From: Capronia americana
Lineage: Eukaryota > Ascomycota > Eurotiomycetes > Chaetothyriales > Herpotrichiellaceae
Reading direction: 5' to 3'
Length of the DNA: 64,000 nt
Assembly: GCA_016110215.1 (NCBI GenBank)
Contig: JADWQD010000006.1
Span: forward strand, 682,001 to 746,000
A model generated the notes under the pieces. The model made no database searches, was not told where the DNA came from, and saw only the letters and a list, made by a program, of their open reading frames with translations. A program made the translations under genes and the position numbers. Of this stretch, positions 1-9,006 are shown piece after piece. Within the stretch, counting starts at the first letter, position 1. Every line of letters starts with the position of its first letter.

Positions 1-655
1 GCATGTGCGATTCCCTCTCATTCCCTCTCAGAAACTCGATGCAGATGAAGAGTATGCATGCTATTAGCGGGGTCATGCCCGTGGACATGCCAACCTCGTC
101 CGGGCTAGGCCTCCACGATTGAAGAGCGTTGATAGCCTTTCCATATTCGATGAGCCCAAGTTTCTCGTCAAGTGTCACAACAGCGTGTCGTCGCGATTGT
201 GGCCCACCACCTTGATGTGCATTGACGGCGTGTAAATGGAACCTGCTCACTGCCAGTACCGCATGTTTGATGGCCGGCTCCTGGTTGCATAGGGGAATGA
301 CCATATTCGCCCAGAAGTCGGTGTTCATGTCGCCGCCGAGCGCGGCCGAGGACCTTTTCAGATAGAAGTCAAACGCGCGAATCTCATCTTGCGACTGGAA
401 TTCAGGCGACGAGCGGACCGGTCTACCCACACTGAGGCGGGTGGATCTACTGCCGACGGACTGATTCGGTGATTGTCGGGGGACGGGATAGCCATCGCAT
501 GTTCGGCCTGTGGTGACGCAGCGGAGACAGAATGGTCGTTGTTCGTCGCATTTGACTCGGCGTACCCTGCATGTCAGGCAACCCGTGCGCACCTTCTTGC
601 TGCCTTTTCGACGCCCAGCGGTGAGGGGAGTCGCAGGGCACGCACCGGCGCTCAT
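1..655 (-). CDS. Zn2Cys6 transcription factor, N-terminal part, runs off the window edge
   Basis: The frame starts at the ATG at 655-653 and stays open to base 1, so only the first 218 residues are seen and the 3' end lies outside the window. Residues 26-53 hold a perfect fungal binuclear zinc cluster, C26-x2-C29-x6-C36-x6-C43-x2-C46-x6-C53, with the basic stretch RVRRVK between the second and third cysteines. A segment starting near residue 97 (FDFYLKRSSAALGG) and the following NMVIPLCNQEPAIKHAVLAV resemble the start of the fungal-specific regulatory domain of this family. Such proteins bind CGG-containing DNA in the nucleus. No intron is needed in the visible part. The target is unknown; the nearest gene is the divergent glucosyltransferase 1.3 kb away. 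The family call is secure, the role is not. Confidence 0.9.
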   Translation of the reverse strand, partial: MSAGACPATPLTAGRRKGSKKVRTGCLTCRVRRVKCDEQRPFCLRCVTTGRTCDGYPVPRQSPNQSVGSRSTRLSVGRPVRSSPEFQSQDEIRAFDFYLKRSSAALGGDMNTDFWANMVIPLCNQEPAIKHAVLAVSRFHLHAVNAHQGGGPQSRRHAVVTLDEKLGLIEYGKAINALQSWRPSPDEVGMSTGMTPLIACILFICIEFLRGNERESHM

Positions 656-1950
656 GGCGACCGGTGTCGGTAATTATAATGGTGTTGTGAGTACGAGTGA
701 ACGACGATGAGCAAGTGAAGTGCTAAACTCGGCCGGTAGGGCTGAAGCAGTGACGCCATGGCAGCCAAGAAAGCCGGGGTATTGGAAACAGGAGATTGTG
801 ATCGATGACTATGTATGAAGGACAACGGACAGCATGTACAAATAAGAGCTTAAACATATGTCGCGGCTTTCCTTGAACCACTAAAGACCACCGATTCCTA
901 CCCAGCCCTTGCACAGCCTCAATAGAGGAGGCTACATGTCCCCGCGACGTGGCGTCCTTCTACCAGAGCGTAAAACTTGAGAAACCAGCGACATCGGGCC
1001 TGTACACGACGGTGCTGGGCATTGTGTGATTGTGACGTGGACATGTTATGCTGGTCATGGTAGTAAGTCATTATAGTTGTGATGCGTCCATAGACAGACG
1101 AGGAAGGAAGGTAGGGGGGTAATTAGGAAACGTCGAAACGCTGTTGCCTGCAAATGTGACTCGAGATGAAGAGGACGGAATCTATCAGTCCCAGCAGTAC
1201 TTATACCAACTTCCTCAGTGAGGCAGAATTAGAACAGAACTTCTAGGAGAGTTTTACTTCACAAGTCGAGCGACCATAACGATAATAAGGAATCAGAGAG
1301 CGAGCGGGCCAATCGCCGTTTATCCTCGACATGCCCCCCCATGCTGTCCGCTAGCACGATTCTAGGCCTAGTCGCCGATAATCTCGAGCTTAAGTGTAAG
1401 CTTTGTGATTGATTTATATATTCTCTTTCTTCCGAGAGGCCAGCCCTTAATTTGACTATGGACTGGCCACCAGGGCCGGGCCTTCTGTCATGGCTTGCTT
1501 GCTGCTACGCCCCGCATCATGAGCTCCAGCATGTTGATGGGAACGATTCCACTTCACCACGATCCACAGACTCGCGTAACAGCGACTGGTCAGGTCGGTC
1601 TCAAGCATCAAGGGCAGAATGCCAATACCCATCATGGGCTCCCGCATTACTAGGAACAGGTCTGTTGGCATGTTCTTTCCGAAACGAGGATTCCAGTCTG
1701 AGCCACGAAAACACGTTAATCCGGAGACCCTAGGTTGGTTCGACGGGGCTCCATGGGCCTGGTCGAGCCAACAGAGAGACTGAACCGAGTTCCAATATTT
1801 ACTATGTGTAGAGAATGTCTTCCTTCTCTCTCTCCGCAGCCGCGTCACCTCAGTCAACCACCCCGCCTCAGTCACTCGCCAGCGATATAAATTCTCAGTC
1901 ATGCCGTGACCGACTGAGATGTACCCGGCCTGCCTTCTCCCACTCAGACC
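656..1950. other. Intergenic, divergent promoter region
   Basis: This 1.3 kb lies between the truncated zinc-cluster gene (-) and the glucosyltransferase gene (+). I see no coding segment with a recognisable family motif. The open frame on the minus strand at 1456-2091 has no motif and overlaps the start of the next gene, so I do not call it. A CT-rich leader with CTCTCTCT runs just upstream of the 1951 start. Confidence 0.6.
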
Positions 1951-4900
1951 ATGGCCACCCAGCATCCCTCGAGGCAGGGCAAGCCAGTTCCGGAGACCGT
2001 CGTGCAGCAATCCATACTCCAGCAAATAGAAGCTGTCATTGCCGGCCAGACCAATCCCGCAAGCCCCAGGCGGCAGGAGGCCCGCCTGCAAGAAACTGAT
2101 CTTGACATTCCCGATGCGGCCGAGGACGACCGGCCCCCTCCTGCTTACGGCGACACCTATGGCGAGATCGCCTCCGAAAAAGACGGCCTGGGCACGAGCG
2201 CGCGGGTCACCGATGACGGCCGTGTCAACATCCGCATCAATCAGCTCAACCGGCGTCTGTCCCAGATCTTGACTCCTGCTTTACGTCAACAGGTCCAAAA
2301 TGTCCAAGAGAGTCGCCCGCCTCCGCCGCCCTATATTCCCCCTTCCTTGGGAGGCGAGGAGGGAGTTCCTCCACCCCCGCCATTGAACGTCGTCATCCAA
2401 GTCGTCGGCTCGCGCGGAGACGTGCAACCCTTCGTCGCCTTGGGAAAAGTCCTGAAGGATACCTACGGCCATCGCGTACGGCTGGCGACTCATCCCAACT
2501 TCAAGAGCTTTGTTCAAGAGAACGGCCTGGAATTTTTCAGCATCGGCGGCGATCCCTCCCGGCTGATGGCCTTCATGGGCAAGAATCCCGGCCTCGTGCC
2601 TGGCTTTCGTAATCTACTAAGTGGAGAGGTCAGTCAGCGAAGAAGGGATGTGGCCGAGTACATTCAAGGCTGCTGGCGATCATGTTACCAAGCCGGTGAC
2701 GGAATGGGTGGTCTTCGTGCTACTGACGATGACCATTCCGAGGAGCCTACAGCAAGACCCTTCGTCGCCGACTGCATCATTGCCAACCCCCCAAGCTTTG
2801 CCCATATCCATTGCGCAGAGAAGCTGGGCATCCCGCTCCATATCATGTTCACGATGCCATATTCTCCCACCCAGGCCTTTCCCCATCCGCTGGCCAACAT
2901 CCAATCCTCCAATGCCGACCCTCAACTCACCAATTACATCAGTTATGGGATGATCGAAGTCCTCTCGTGGCAGGTCCTCGGTGAGATCATCAATCGGTTT
3001 CGCGCAAAGTGTCTCGGTTTGGATCCCGTGAGTCTGATCTGGGCACCCGGGATGCTCCAGCGTCTCAAAGTCCCTCACACCTACTGCTGGTCTCCGGCCC
3101 TGATCCCTAAACCGAAAGATTGGGGCCCTCACATCTCGATCTCCGGGTTCTACTTTCTCGACTTGGCCTCGAACTACACCCCTGCCCCTGACCTCCAGGA
3201 ATTTCTCAACGCCGGTCCACCCCCCCTCTACATCGGATTCGGGAGCATCGTCTTGGACGACCCCAACGCGATGACGGAACTCATTTTCGAGGCCGTAAGG
3301 AAAATTGGCCAGCGTGTCATCCTTTCCAAAGGCTGGGGAGGTATGGGCGCGGATGAACTCCGTAGACCCAACAGCGTCTTCATGCTAGAAAGCGTGGTGC
3401 CGCATGACTGGCTTTTCAAGCATGTCTCGTGTGTCGTCCACCATGGCGGCGCAGGAACTACGGCGGCAGGCATTACGGCAGGCAGGCCGACTTTGGTCGT
3501 TCCCTTCTTTGGCGACCAGCCTTTCTGGGGAGCCATGGTGGCACGAGCAGGCGCCGGGCCCGATCCGATCCCTCACAAACAACTCACGGCGGACAAACTG
3601 GCCGATGCCATCAACTTCTGCCTCAGACCCGAGAGCCGGGAACGCGCTCAAGAACTCGCAGGCAGGATCGCGGCGGAGCGAGGCAGCGACATGGGCGCTC
3701 AGTCGTTCCATCAATTTCTCGAGGCCGACCGACTCCGTTGCACCCTTGCGCCGTCTCGACCCGCTGCGTGGCGCATCAAGCGCACCCAGGTCAAGTTGAG
3801 CGCTTTTGCCGCCTGTACTTTGGCAAATGCTAATCTACTGGATTTCCATGACTTGAAGCTCTTTAGATCACAAGAGTATTCCACTGACGAAGGTCCTTGG
3901 GATCCTATATCTGGGGGTGCTGCAGCAGTTTTTGGCGCGCTGAGCAGCATGGTGATGGGACTGGCCGATTTCCCCTCGGAGACGTTGAAAGCTTTTCACA
4001 TCCCGTTCAGGTCCAGCAGACAGCAGCAGTCCCGAGCACCAGTGCCGACAATCGCAAGGAAAAACGAGATCTCGCACGTGGGAAGCAGATCAACTCCGCC
4101 AACTTCGCCGGAACAAAGCCAGACGAGCTTGAACGGGCAGGAATCTGTTGCGAGTGTTAACATCTCCGGTCCGTCAACTCCTACTTCGAACCTCAGATCA
4201 AGCTCCACGTCCGACACATTGCAACACGACGCAAACCAAGGTCGAGTCCACATTCGGAACAACGAATCCAGCTCCGGCAAGGACCGTGACATGCTGCGCC
4301 AGACGGGCGTGCACACAAGCAAAGGCTTCGGGCGTATCGCCAAGGCGGCTTTGCAGTCACCGATGGAAATCTCAGTTGGTTTTACCAAAGGGTTTCACAA
4401 CGCCCCTAAACTCTGGGGAGACGACACCGTGCGCCCTCAAGAACAAGTCACCGATCTCAAGTCCGGCGTCAAGGCAATAGGAAAAGAGTTTGGCTTTGGC
4501 TGGTACGACGGCGTTACCGGCCTGTTCACCCAGCCCTGGAACGGCGCCCAGAAGGATGGTACCAGCGGCTTTTTCAAAGGCATCGGCAAAGGCATGGGAG
4601 GATTCGTGGCCAAGCCAGGCGCAGCGCTTTTCGGTATCCCCAGTTACTTCATGAAGGGGGTACACAAAGAGGTACAGAAGGTGTTCGGCAGCAATGTGCA
4701 GAACTACATCGTCGCATCCAGGGCCGCTCAAGGATACGAGGAGTGGCTGCAGAGCACCGAGGCCGAAAAGCAAGACGTGATCGTTCGGTGGAAGCTGATC
4801 CAGAAATACTTGAGGCGAAAACGCAACCCTGACGAGATGGTGCGAGACATCCTGGAAACACAGCGGAAGATGAACAAGGAGGATAGAGAGGGCATCCAAA

Positions 4901-5826
4901 CTTGCGGAGGCACCGTGAGTACCTCTCAGTCCGTTCACAGTGCACCTACCGCAAGTTCGGCTCAGTCCGTCCACAGTGCATATGCTCCGACCCAAGATCC
5001 CCGAGGGAATGCCATGCTCGTTCTGGGTGGTTCAGAGTCCCCTTTGTGCCCTGCCAACACGGCGGCCCCTGGAGAATCGCTGGGAGCAGCTGAGATCAAC
5101 GAAGCCATCCGACCGGCAGTCCAGGATCTGTCACGTGTGGATGCAGAAGAGGATGCCAATAGGGAGCGGGCGGCGGTTCAGGAAAACGGCATGTCTCAGC
5201 TTCAGCGCCAACGACGACAAGAAGCTGTACATCAGGAGAATTTGCGCCAAGCGATAGCGAACAGCGAAGTCGAAGCTCAGCGCCACGCACGCGAAGCATT
5301 GGAATATGAGGAACAGATGAAGCGAGTCATGGCGCAGAGTCTGATGGAACAGAGACAGAGGGGAAGCTGCGGCAGTCTGATGGAACAGAGACAGAGGATC
5401 AGCAGCGACATTGAATGGGAGTCGGACGTAGGTCCCGTCAATGATGAGCACGATGAGGAGTTATTCGAGCGGCGGTCCAAGAGAAATTCTGAAGGGAGAG
5501 CCCCTTCGTATGACCCGGGCCATCTCCATGTCGCGGGCACCACGCAAAGTGAGTTCGACGCGCTACAACAACTACATGGACAGCGGCGCGGAGAGAAGAC
5601 GACGCAAGAGAAGACGGAAGAGGAGATTGTGATCGAGTACGTCAAGAAGCAAAGCCTCTTGGAACAGAAACACCGCCACAAGAAAGGCAAGGGCCGCGCC
5701 ACAGCCACAGCGACAGAGTGTAAGGATGATGAAAGCTTGCAGGAGGGGTTCAAGTTGAGCATGCAACGACACGAACATGATGCTGGTGCAGAGTATTATC
5801 GATACGGCGAGGCTTCAGGGACGTGA
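1951..5826 (+). CDS. UDP-glucose:sterol glucosyltransferase-like protein with VPS13/ATG2-like C-terminal region
   Basis: A single 1291-residue frame without introns. Residues 1-140 are disordered and proline-rich. A GT28/GT1 fold starts near residue 144 with VVIQVVGSRGDVQPFVALG, the hallmark of sterol 3-beta-glucosyltransferases, and continues to the UDP-sugar binding segment near residue 495 (CVVHHGGAGTTAAG followed by PFFGDQPFWG). These enzymes move glucose from UDP-glucose to a membrane sterol. The PH and GRAM domains of Atg26 are absent. After a serine-rich linker, residues about 780-960 contain glycine-spaced amphipathic segments (GFGRIAKAALQSPMEIS, SGFFKGIGKGMGGFVAKPG) like the C-terminal region of VPS13 and ATG2 lipid-transfer proteins. 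The last 200 residues are glutamine/glutamate-rich helices with three ubiquitin-interacting-motif-like stretches ending in xQSL or KLSM. Sterol as acceptor is inferred from the family. Confidence 0.88.
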   Translation: MATQHPSRQGKPVPETVVQQSILQQIEAVIAGQTNPASPRRQEARLQETDLDIPDAAEDDRPPPAYGDTYGEIASEKDGLGTSARVTDDGRVNIRINQLNRRLSQILTPALRQQVQNVQESRPPPPPYIPPSLGGEEGVPPPPPLNVVIQVVGSRGDVQPFVALGKVLKDTYGHRVRLATHPNFKSFVQENGLEFFSIGGDPSRLMAFMGKNPGLVPGFRNLLSGEVSQRRRDVAEYIQGCWRSCYQAGDGMGGLRATDDDHSEEPTARPFVADCIIANPPSFAHIHCAEKLGIPLHIMFTMPYSPTQAFPHPLANIQSSNADPQLTNYISYGMIEVLSWQVLGEIINRFRAKCLGLDPVSLIWAPGMLQRLKVPHTYCWSPALIPKPKDWGPHISISGFYFLDLASNYTPAPDLQEFLNAGPPPLYIGFGSIVLDDPNAMTELIFEAVRKIGQRVILSKGWGGMGADELRRPNSVFMLESVVPHDWLFKHVSCVVHHGGAGTTAAGITAGRPTLVVPFFGDQPFWGAMVARAGAGPDPIPHKQLTADKLADAINFCLRPESRERAQELAGRIAAERGSDMGAQSFHQFLEADRLRCTLAPSRPAAWRIKRTQVKLSAFAACTLANANLLDFHDLKLFRSQEYSTDEGPWDPISGGAAAVFGALSSMVMGLADFPSETLKAFHIPFRSSRQQQSRAPVPTIARKNEISHVGSRSTPPTSPEQSQTSLNGQESVASVNISGPSTPTSNLRSSSTSDTLQHDANQGRVHIRNNESSSGKDRDMLRQTGVHTSKGFGRIAKAALQSPMEISVGFTKGFHNAPKLWGDDTVRPQEQVTDLKSGVKAIGKEFGFGWYDGVTGLFTQPWNGAQKDGTSGFFKGIGKGMGGFVAKPGAALFGIPSYFMKGVHKEVQKVFGSNVQNYIVASRAAQGYEEWLQSTEAEKQDVIVRWKLIQKYLRRKRNPDEMVRDILETQRKMNKEDREGIQTCGGTVSTSQSVHSAPTASSAQSVHSAYAPTQDPRGNAMLVLGGSESPLCPANTAAPGESLGAAEINEAIRPAVQDLSRVDAEEDANRERAAVQENGMSQLQRQRRQEAVHQENLRQAIANSEVEAQRHAREALEYEEQMKRVMAQSLMEQRQRGSCGSLMEQRQRISSDIEWESDVGPVNDEHDEELFERRSKRNSEGRAPSYDPGHLHVAGTTQSEFDALQQLHGQRRGEKTTQEKTEEEIVIEYVKKQSLLEQKHRHKKGKGRATATATECKDDESLQEGFKLSMQRHEHDAGAEYYRYGEASGT

Positions 5827-6294
5827 TCGATCTTGCTTCGGGTGACGAGCTGTACGGAGGACCGGGAGGGAGAAGATCACACTAGGGGCAATGTTTCGAT
5901 TCTTCAGCATTGAATTGACGCTCGAAGTTCTGGCAGCTACTGTAATTGTTCACCTGATCTGACCTGATCTGACTCACCAGACGAACAATCCCGATCTCGA
6001 AGGATAAGAGGGAAGTGACCCTCACGCATCTGCGCATACTATACTGAACCATTCGAACCGGTGACATGCGAAATATAAATATAAAATGCATCTATGCTAA
6101 CTCCCATGCGTGCAAATAAAGCGAATATCTGAGCTCGCACCTCATACCTCGCATCTCACAACAGCTCAGCACAGCACACCACAGCACACCACGGTCTAGT
6201 GTCCAGTGTCCAGTATCTAGCATCTCGCACTTGCACCTCGTAGCCGGCCCATAGCCACAGCACGGTCCAGTGTGTAGCATCTAGGATCTAGCAT
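5827..6294. other. Convergent 3' region
   Basis: This is the space between the 3' ends of the glucosyltransferase (+) and P5C reductase (-) genes. Bases about 6155-6297 are low-complexity: CAGCACAC repeats, then copies of GTCCAGT and of TAGCATCT. They lie in the reductase 3' untranslated region. No gene seen. Confidence 0.6.
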
Positions 6295-6297
6295 CTA
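6155..6297. repeat. Imperfect short tandem repeats at the 3' end of the P5C reductase gene
   Basis: Visible units are CACAGCACACCA (twice), GTCCAGT (several copies) and TAGCATCT (several copies, one next to the stop codon). The copies are too short and diverged for a fixed period. Confidence 0.5.
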
Positions 6298-7562
6298 CTT
6301 GCCCATCCCCTCGGCATACCGCACGGCAAACCTGACGGCGTCGGAAATCCCAGCCCTGACCCTCCCCCTCTCCAGCTCCAACACAGCATTGATAGTGATC
6401 CCCCCAGGAACGGACATTGCCTCTTTCAACCCTTCGATCGTCATGCTGTCGGTGCCAGTGCCAGTGCCAGTGCCGCCACTGCTGCCGCCGTTGCTGCTAT
6501 TAGGATTATCATTTTCATCGCAATTATTATTATTGCCTCCCCGCTGCCGCTGTAACAGCGTCGACGCCCCGCGTAAACATTGCGTCGCCACCGCTAGGGC
6601 CATATCCCTCGACACACCACCACCTGCAGCGACGCTCGCGTCGACGATCGCGTCCAGCGCCACAACCGCCAGGGCGTGCGTCGTCGCGCTGATCCCTGTG
6701 AGCGCGTCGAGTTGTCGTTCGGGGACTACGTGCGTGCTCCCGACCAGGCCGAACAGCCAGGTTACCAGTTCGAGGTCCGAGTCCGGATCCGAGTCCGCTG
6801 ATGTATCCGTGTCCGTGGATGTGTTCCTCGCGATGAGGGTCGCGGACTCGTTGATCTGCGCGCCGATGCTGGGGATGGCGCGCGCGATGCGGATCGTCGT
6901 CGTGGAATCGGACCCGGGTTTAGCTTTCCCGTCGTCGTCGTCGTCGTTGGGCACTTGCACTTGCACGTACGGAGACCGGGACGGGGACGGGGACAGCTTC
7001 TCGAGGATTTGTTGGCACGACACCCCCGCGAGAAGGGAGATGATCAATTTTGAGCGCAGGATCCGCACGAGCGCCGCGTCCGCGAGAACCTGCGCAAGTT
7101 GATGCGGTTGGAACGCTAGGATGACGATATCGGCGTCGTGGGCGGCGGCGGCGTTGTCGGCGGTGATGAGGTCGACGGCTTTGTTTGATGATACTTTTCT
7201 TCTTACTTCTCCATCTTGAGCTTGAGCTTGAGCTTGATCTGTATCATTAGATCTCTCAGGGGAGTTGAATCTTCGACGTAACCTATCAAGAGATGTCCGC
7301 GAAGGGGCGCTAAGTGAGAACGTGAGATCGTAGCGCCGCGTGTCGTCATCGATGTTGTTGTTGTTGATATTGTTGAGCAGGCCCGAGAGGAGAGCCGTGC
7401 CCATGAAGCCTAATGGTCGTGGGAGATAGATGTTAGGGTTCTATGTGTGGGATAAAGTACACAGTACGGGAAAGAAGGTTCCTGAACTGTACGCGTAGGG
7501 ATCAACGTACCACAGCCTAGGATGGCGATGCGGAGCTTTCTGCGCTCTGATGGGATGGTCAT
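6295..7562 (-). CDS. Pyrroline-5-carboxylate reductase with low-complexity insertions
   Basis: Exons 7562-7511 and 7409-6295, with a GTACGT...TTAG intron of 101 nt, give 388 residues. Joining them restores the Rossmann motif AILGCGFMGTALLSG (GxGxMG), which the intron splits. The C-terminal P5CR signature is VPGGITINAVLELERGRVR at residues 351-369. The enzyme reduces P5C to proline with NAD(P)H, the last step of proline synthesis, usually as a multimer in the cytosol. It is longer than the usual 270-320 residues because of inserted tracts: Asn/Asp near 30-40, Gln-Ala near 76-82, Asp/Ser-rich near 155-186 and 214-232, and Asn/Gly/Thr near 307-338. Its location 1.4 kb from a carrier and 6 kb from a proline dehydrogenase may be meaningful. 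Family identity is firm. Confidence 0.93.
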
Positions 7563-8153
7563 GTTGAGGGATCTGCGGAGTACGGGGGTATCGGAGTATG
7601 AGGATAAGGAGTACGGGGGTATCGGAGTATGAGGATAAGGAGTACTGGGGGAGATACCCCTAAGTAGATGGTTTAGGTGGTTGTGGTGCTCGGGTTGTGA
7701 GATTGGATCAAATAGCCTTCCTTGAATTGTATTGTTGATTATTGCTGATTAGGTCGGTTTATTGCTGATACTGTATCTCAGAAGATGGTCTTGCCTCATC
7801 GGATGTTAATGCATGCTGCTTTCAGTGGAGGTCGGGAGAACCGGAGCGGCTTCAATCCTCCTCGGGCCAAAGATCGGGGCTTATCCCGATATTATTTCGG
7901 TCGGCTATCAACAACTAACGCTATCCTAGTGCATCTCATCTTATCTCACATAGCTTCTTCAACAGACTCGACGAGACTTCTCGACTATGATAAGACGAGG
8001 AAAAGTATTTATGTGCACAAAAACCTCTGATATGTTGTTGTCGGCTATTACTGTCTCAGCTGCTGCCCGCCATCTCCTCCGATTGAATTTGATGCTGGCA
8101 TCTCCTCCAATCGAACCTGACCCTGACATTTGATTCGATTGAACTGACTGCCA
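7563..8153. other. Intergenic, upstream of the P5C reductase gene
   Basis: This is the promoter side of the reductase and the 3' side of the cupin gene. It holds the 31-bp tandem repeat at 7577-7646 and AT-rich GATTATTGCTGATT copies near 7735-7765. The open frame at 7785-8030 has no recognisable motif. Confidence 0.55.
7577..7646. repeat. 31-bp tandem repeat, two copies plus a partial third
   Basis: The unit begins GGAGTACGGGGGTATCGGAG and ends GAGGATAA. Copies are 7577-7607 and 7608-7638, identical by eye, and a partial third starts at 7639. It sits 15 nt upstream of the reductase start codon, so it lies in the leader or core promoter. Confidence 0.85.
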
Positions 8154-8798
8154 TCACTCCCACTGTCCCACCAGACCTGCTTTATCCTTCCCCAATACCG
8201 GATCATTCTCCGGTTTCGGCACCTCCCACACCGGTGCGTAATTTCCGACATTCTCTCCGCCCGTTGCAAAATCCCACTGTGCGCCGACCGGGTACGCCCC
8301 TAGCATCGTAAAGCCCGAGAGTTCCAAGTTCTCCAGTGCGCCTCTCACGTCCGTCGCTGCAATATCATGCCCATTCCCGGGTGTGAGGAGCTTGAATTCT
8401 TCAGACGGCCGCGCGTCGAACGTCTTGTGCGCGATGCCTGCCGGGATGATGAAGACATCACCTGCCCGGGCTTCGACTTGCAGACCGCCGCCCTCTTGGC
8501 CGGATCCGTAGGTACTTTCGTCTAGGTCAGAGACCGTGTCTGCCACGCCGAATCGGATGGTTGCTGTGCCCGAAAGCACGGCCATGCATTCGTGGGTGGC
8601 TGAGTGGTAATGTGATGCCTGGGTCTTGCCGTACCGGAAGATCCATTGCACTTGCCACCCGTTATTGGAGAACGAGTCGTAAGCTGCGGTGGTGATGCTC
8701 TCTGCCGAGGAGAGAATCCCAGGGTAGTGGAGCAGAGGGCGTGGAGAATTGGGAATAAGAGCAGTGGGTGGTAGGTGGTACTTTTTGACTTCAGCCAT
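8154..8798 (-). CDS. Cupin-domain protein (YjlB-like)
   Basis: A single exon of 214 residues starts MAEVKKYHLPP. One cupin barrel is seen: the first metal-site motif is around HYHSATHECMAVLSG (residues 63-77), with two histidines and a glutamate, and the second is VFIIPAGIAHKTF (about 113-125), with a conserved histidine. The fold matches bacterial YjlB-type cupins, whose substrate is unknown. No signal peptide is seen, so it is probably cytosolic. It lies between P5C reductase and the mitochondrial carrier, all on the minus strand. Its upstream region carries a CGG-N7-CCG palindrome at 8962-8974. The family call is good; an enzymatic role is not shown. Confidence 0.85.
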   Translation of the reverse strand: MAEVKKYHLPPTALIPNSPRPLLHYPGILSSAESITTAAYDSFSNNGWQVQWIFRYGKTQASHYHSATHECMAVLSGTATIRFGVADTVSDLDESTYGSGQEGGGLQVEARAGDVFIIPAGIAHKTFDARPSEEFKLLTPGNGHDIAATDVRGALENLELSGFTMLGAYPVGAQWDFATGGENVGNYAPVWEVPKPENDPVLGKDKAGLVGQWE

Positions 8799-8961
8799 GG
8801 TGTAGGACGTGAGCTAGGTGGCGGAGGAGAAACCTGGAGTATGTATCCACCTGTTTGTGATATCCACGGAGGAATGGAAGGTTTATCAGCAGATGAGAGT
8901 GAGGGAGATCATCGAAGGGCGTAGGAGAAGAGCGACGGATGAGATGCCGGGATGTCGGGCA

Positions 8962-8974
8962 CGGAGTCGCTCCG
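8962..8974. promoter_or_regulatory. CGG-N7-CCG palindrome upstream of the cupin gene
   Basis: The sequence CGGAGTCGCTCCG lies 164 nt upstream of the cupin ATG and just past the carrier stop codon. Inverted CGG triplets are typical targets of zinc-cluster dimers. The N7 spacing differs from the N8 sites found near the neighbouring genes. Confidence 0.3.
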
Positions 8975-9006
8975 GATCGGCTCCTGCTATATGAGCTGTG
9001 CTGATG

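Noticed and set aside
1456..2091. 211-residue open frame on the minus strand
   Set aside because: Overlaps the glucosyltransferase start, has no recognised motif and no continuation by splicing.
6299..7102. 267-residue open frame on the plus strand
   Set aside because: Antisense to P5C reductase; composition reflects the repeats on the other strand.
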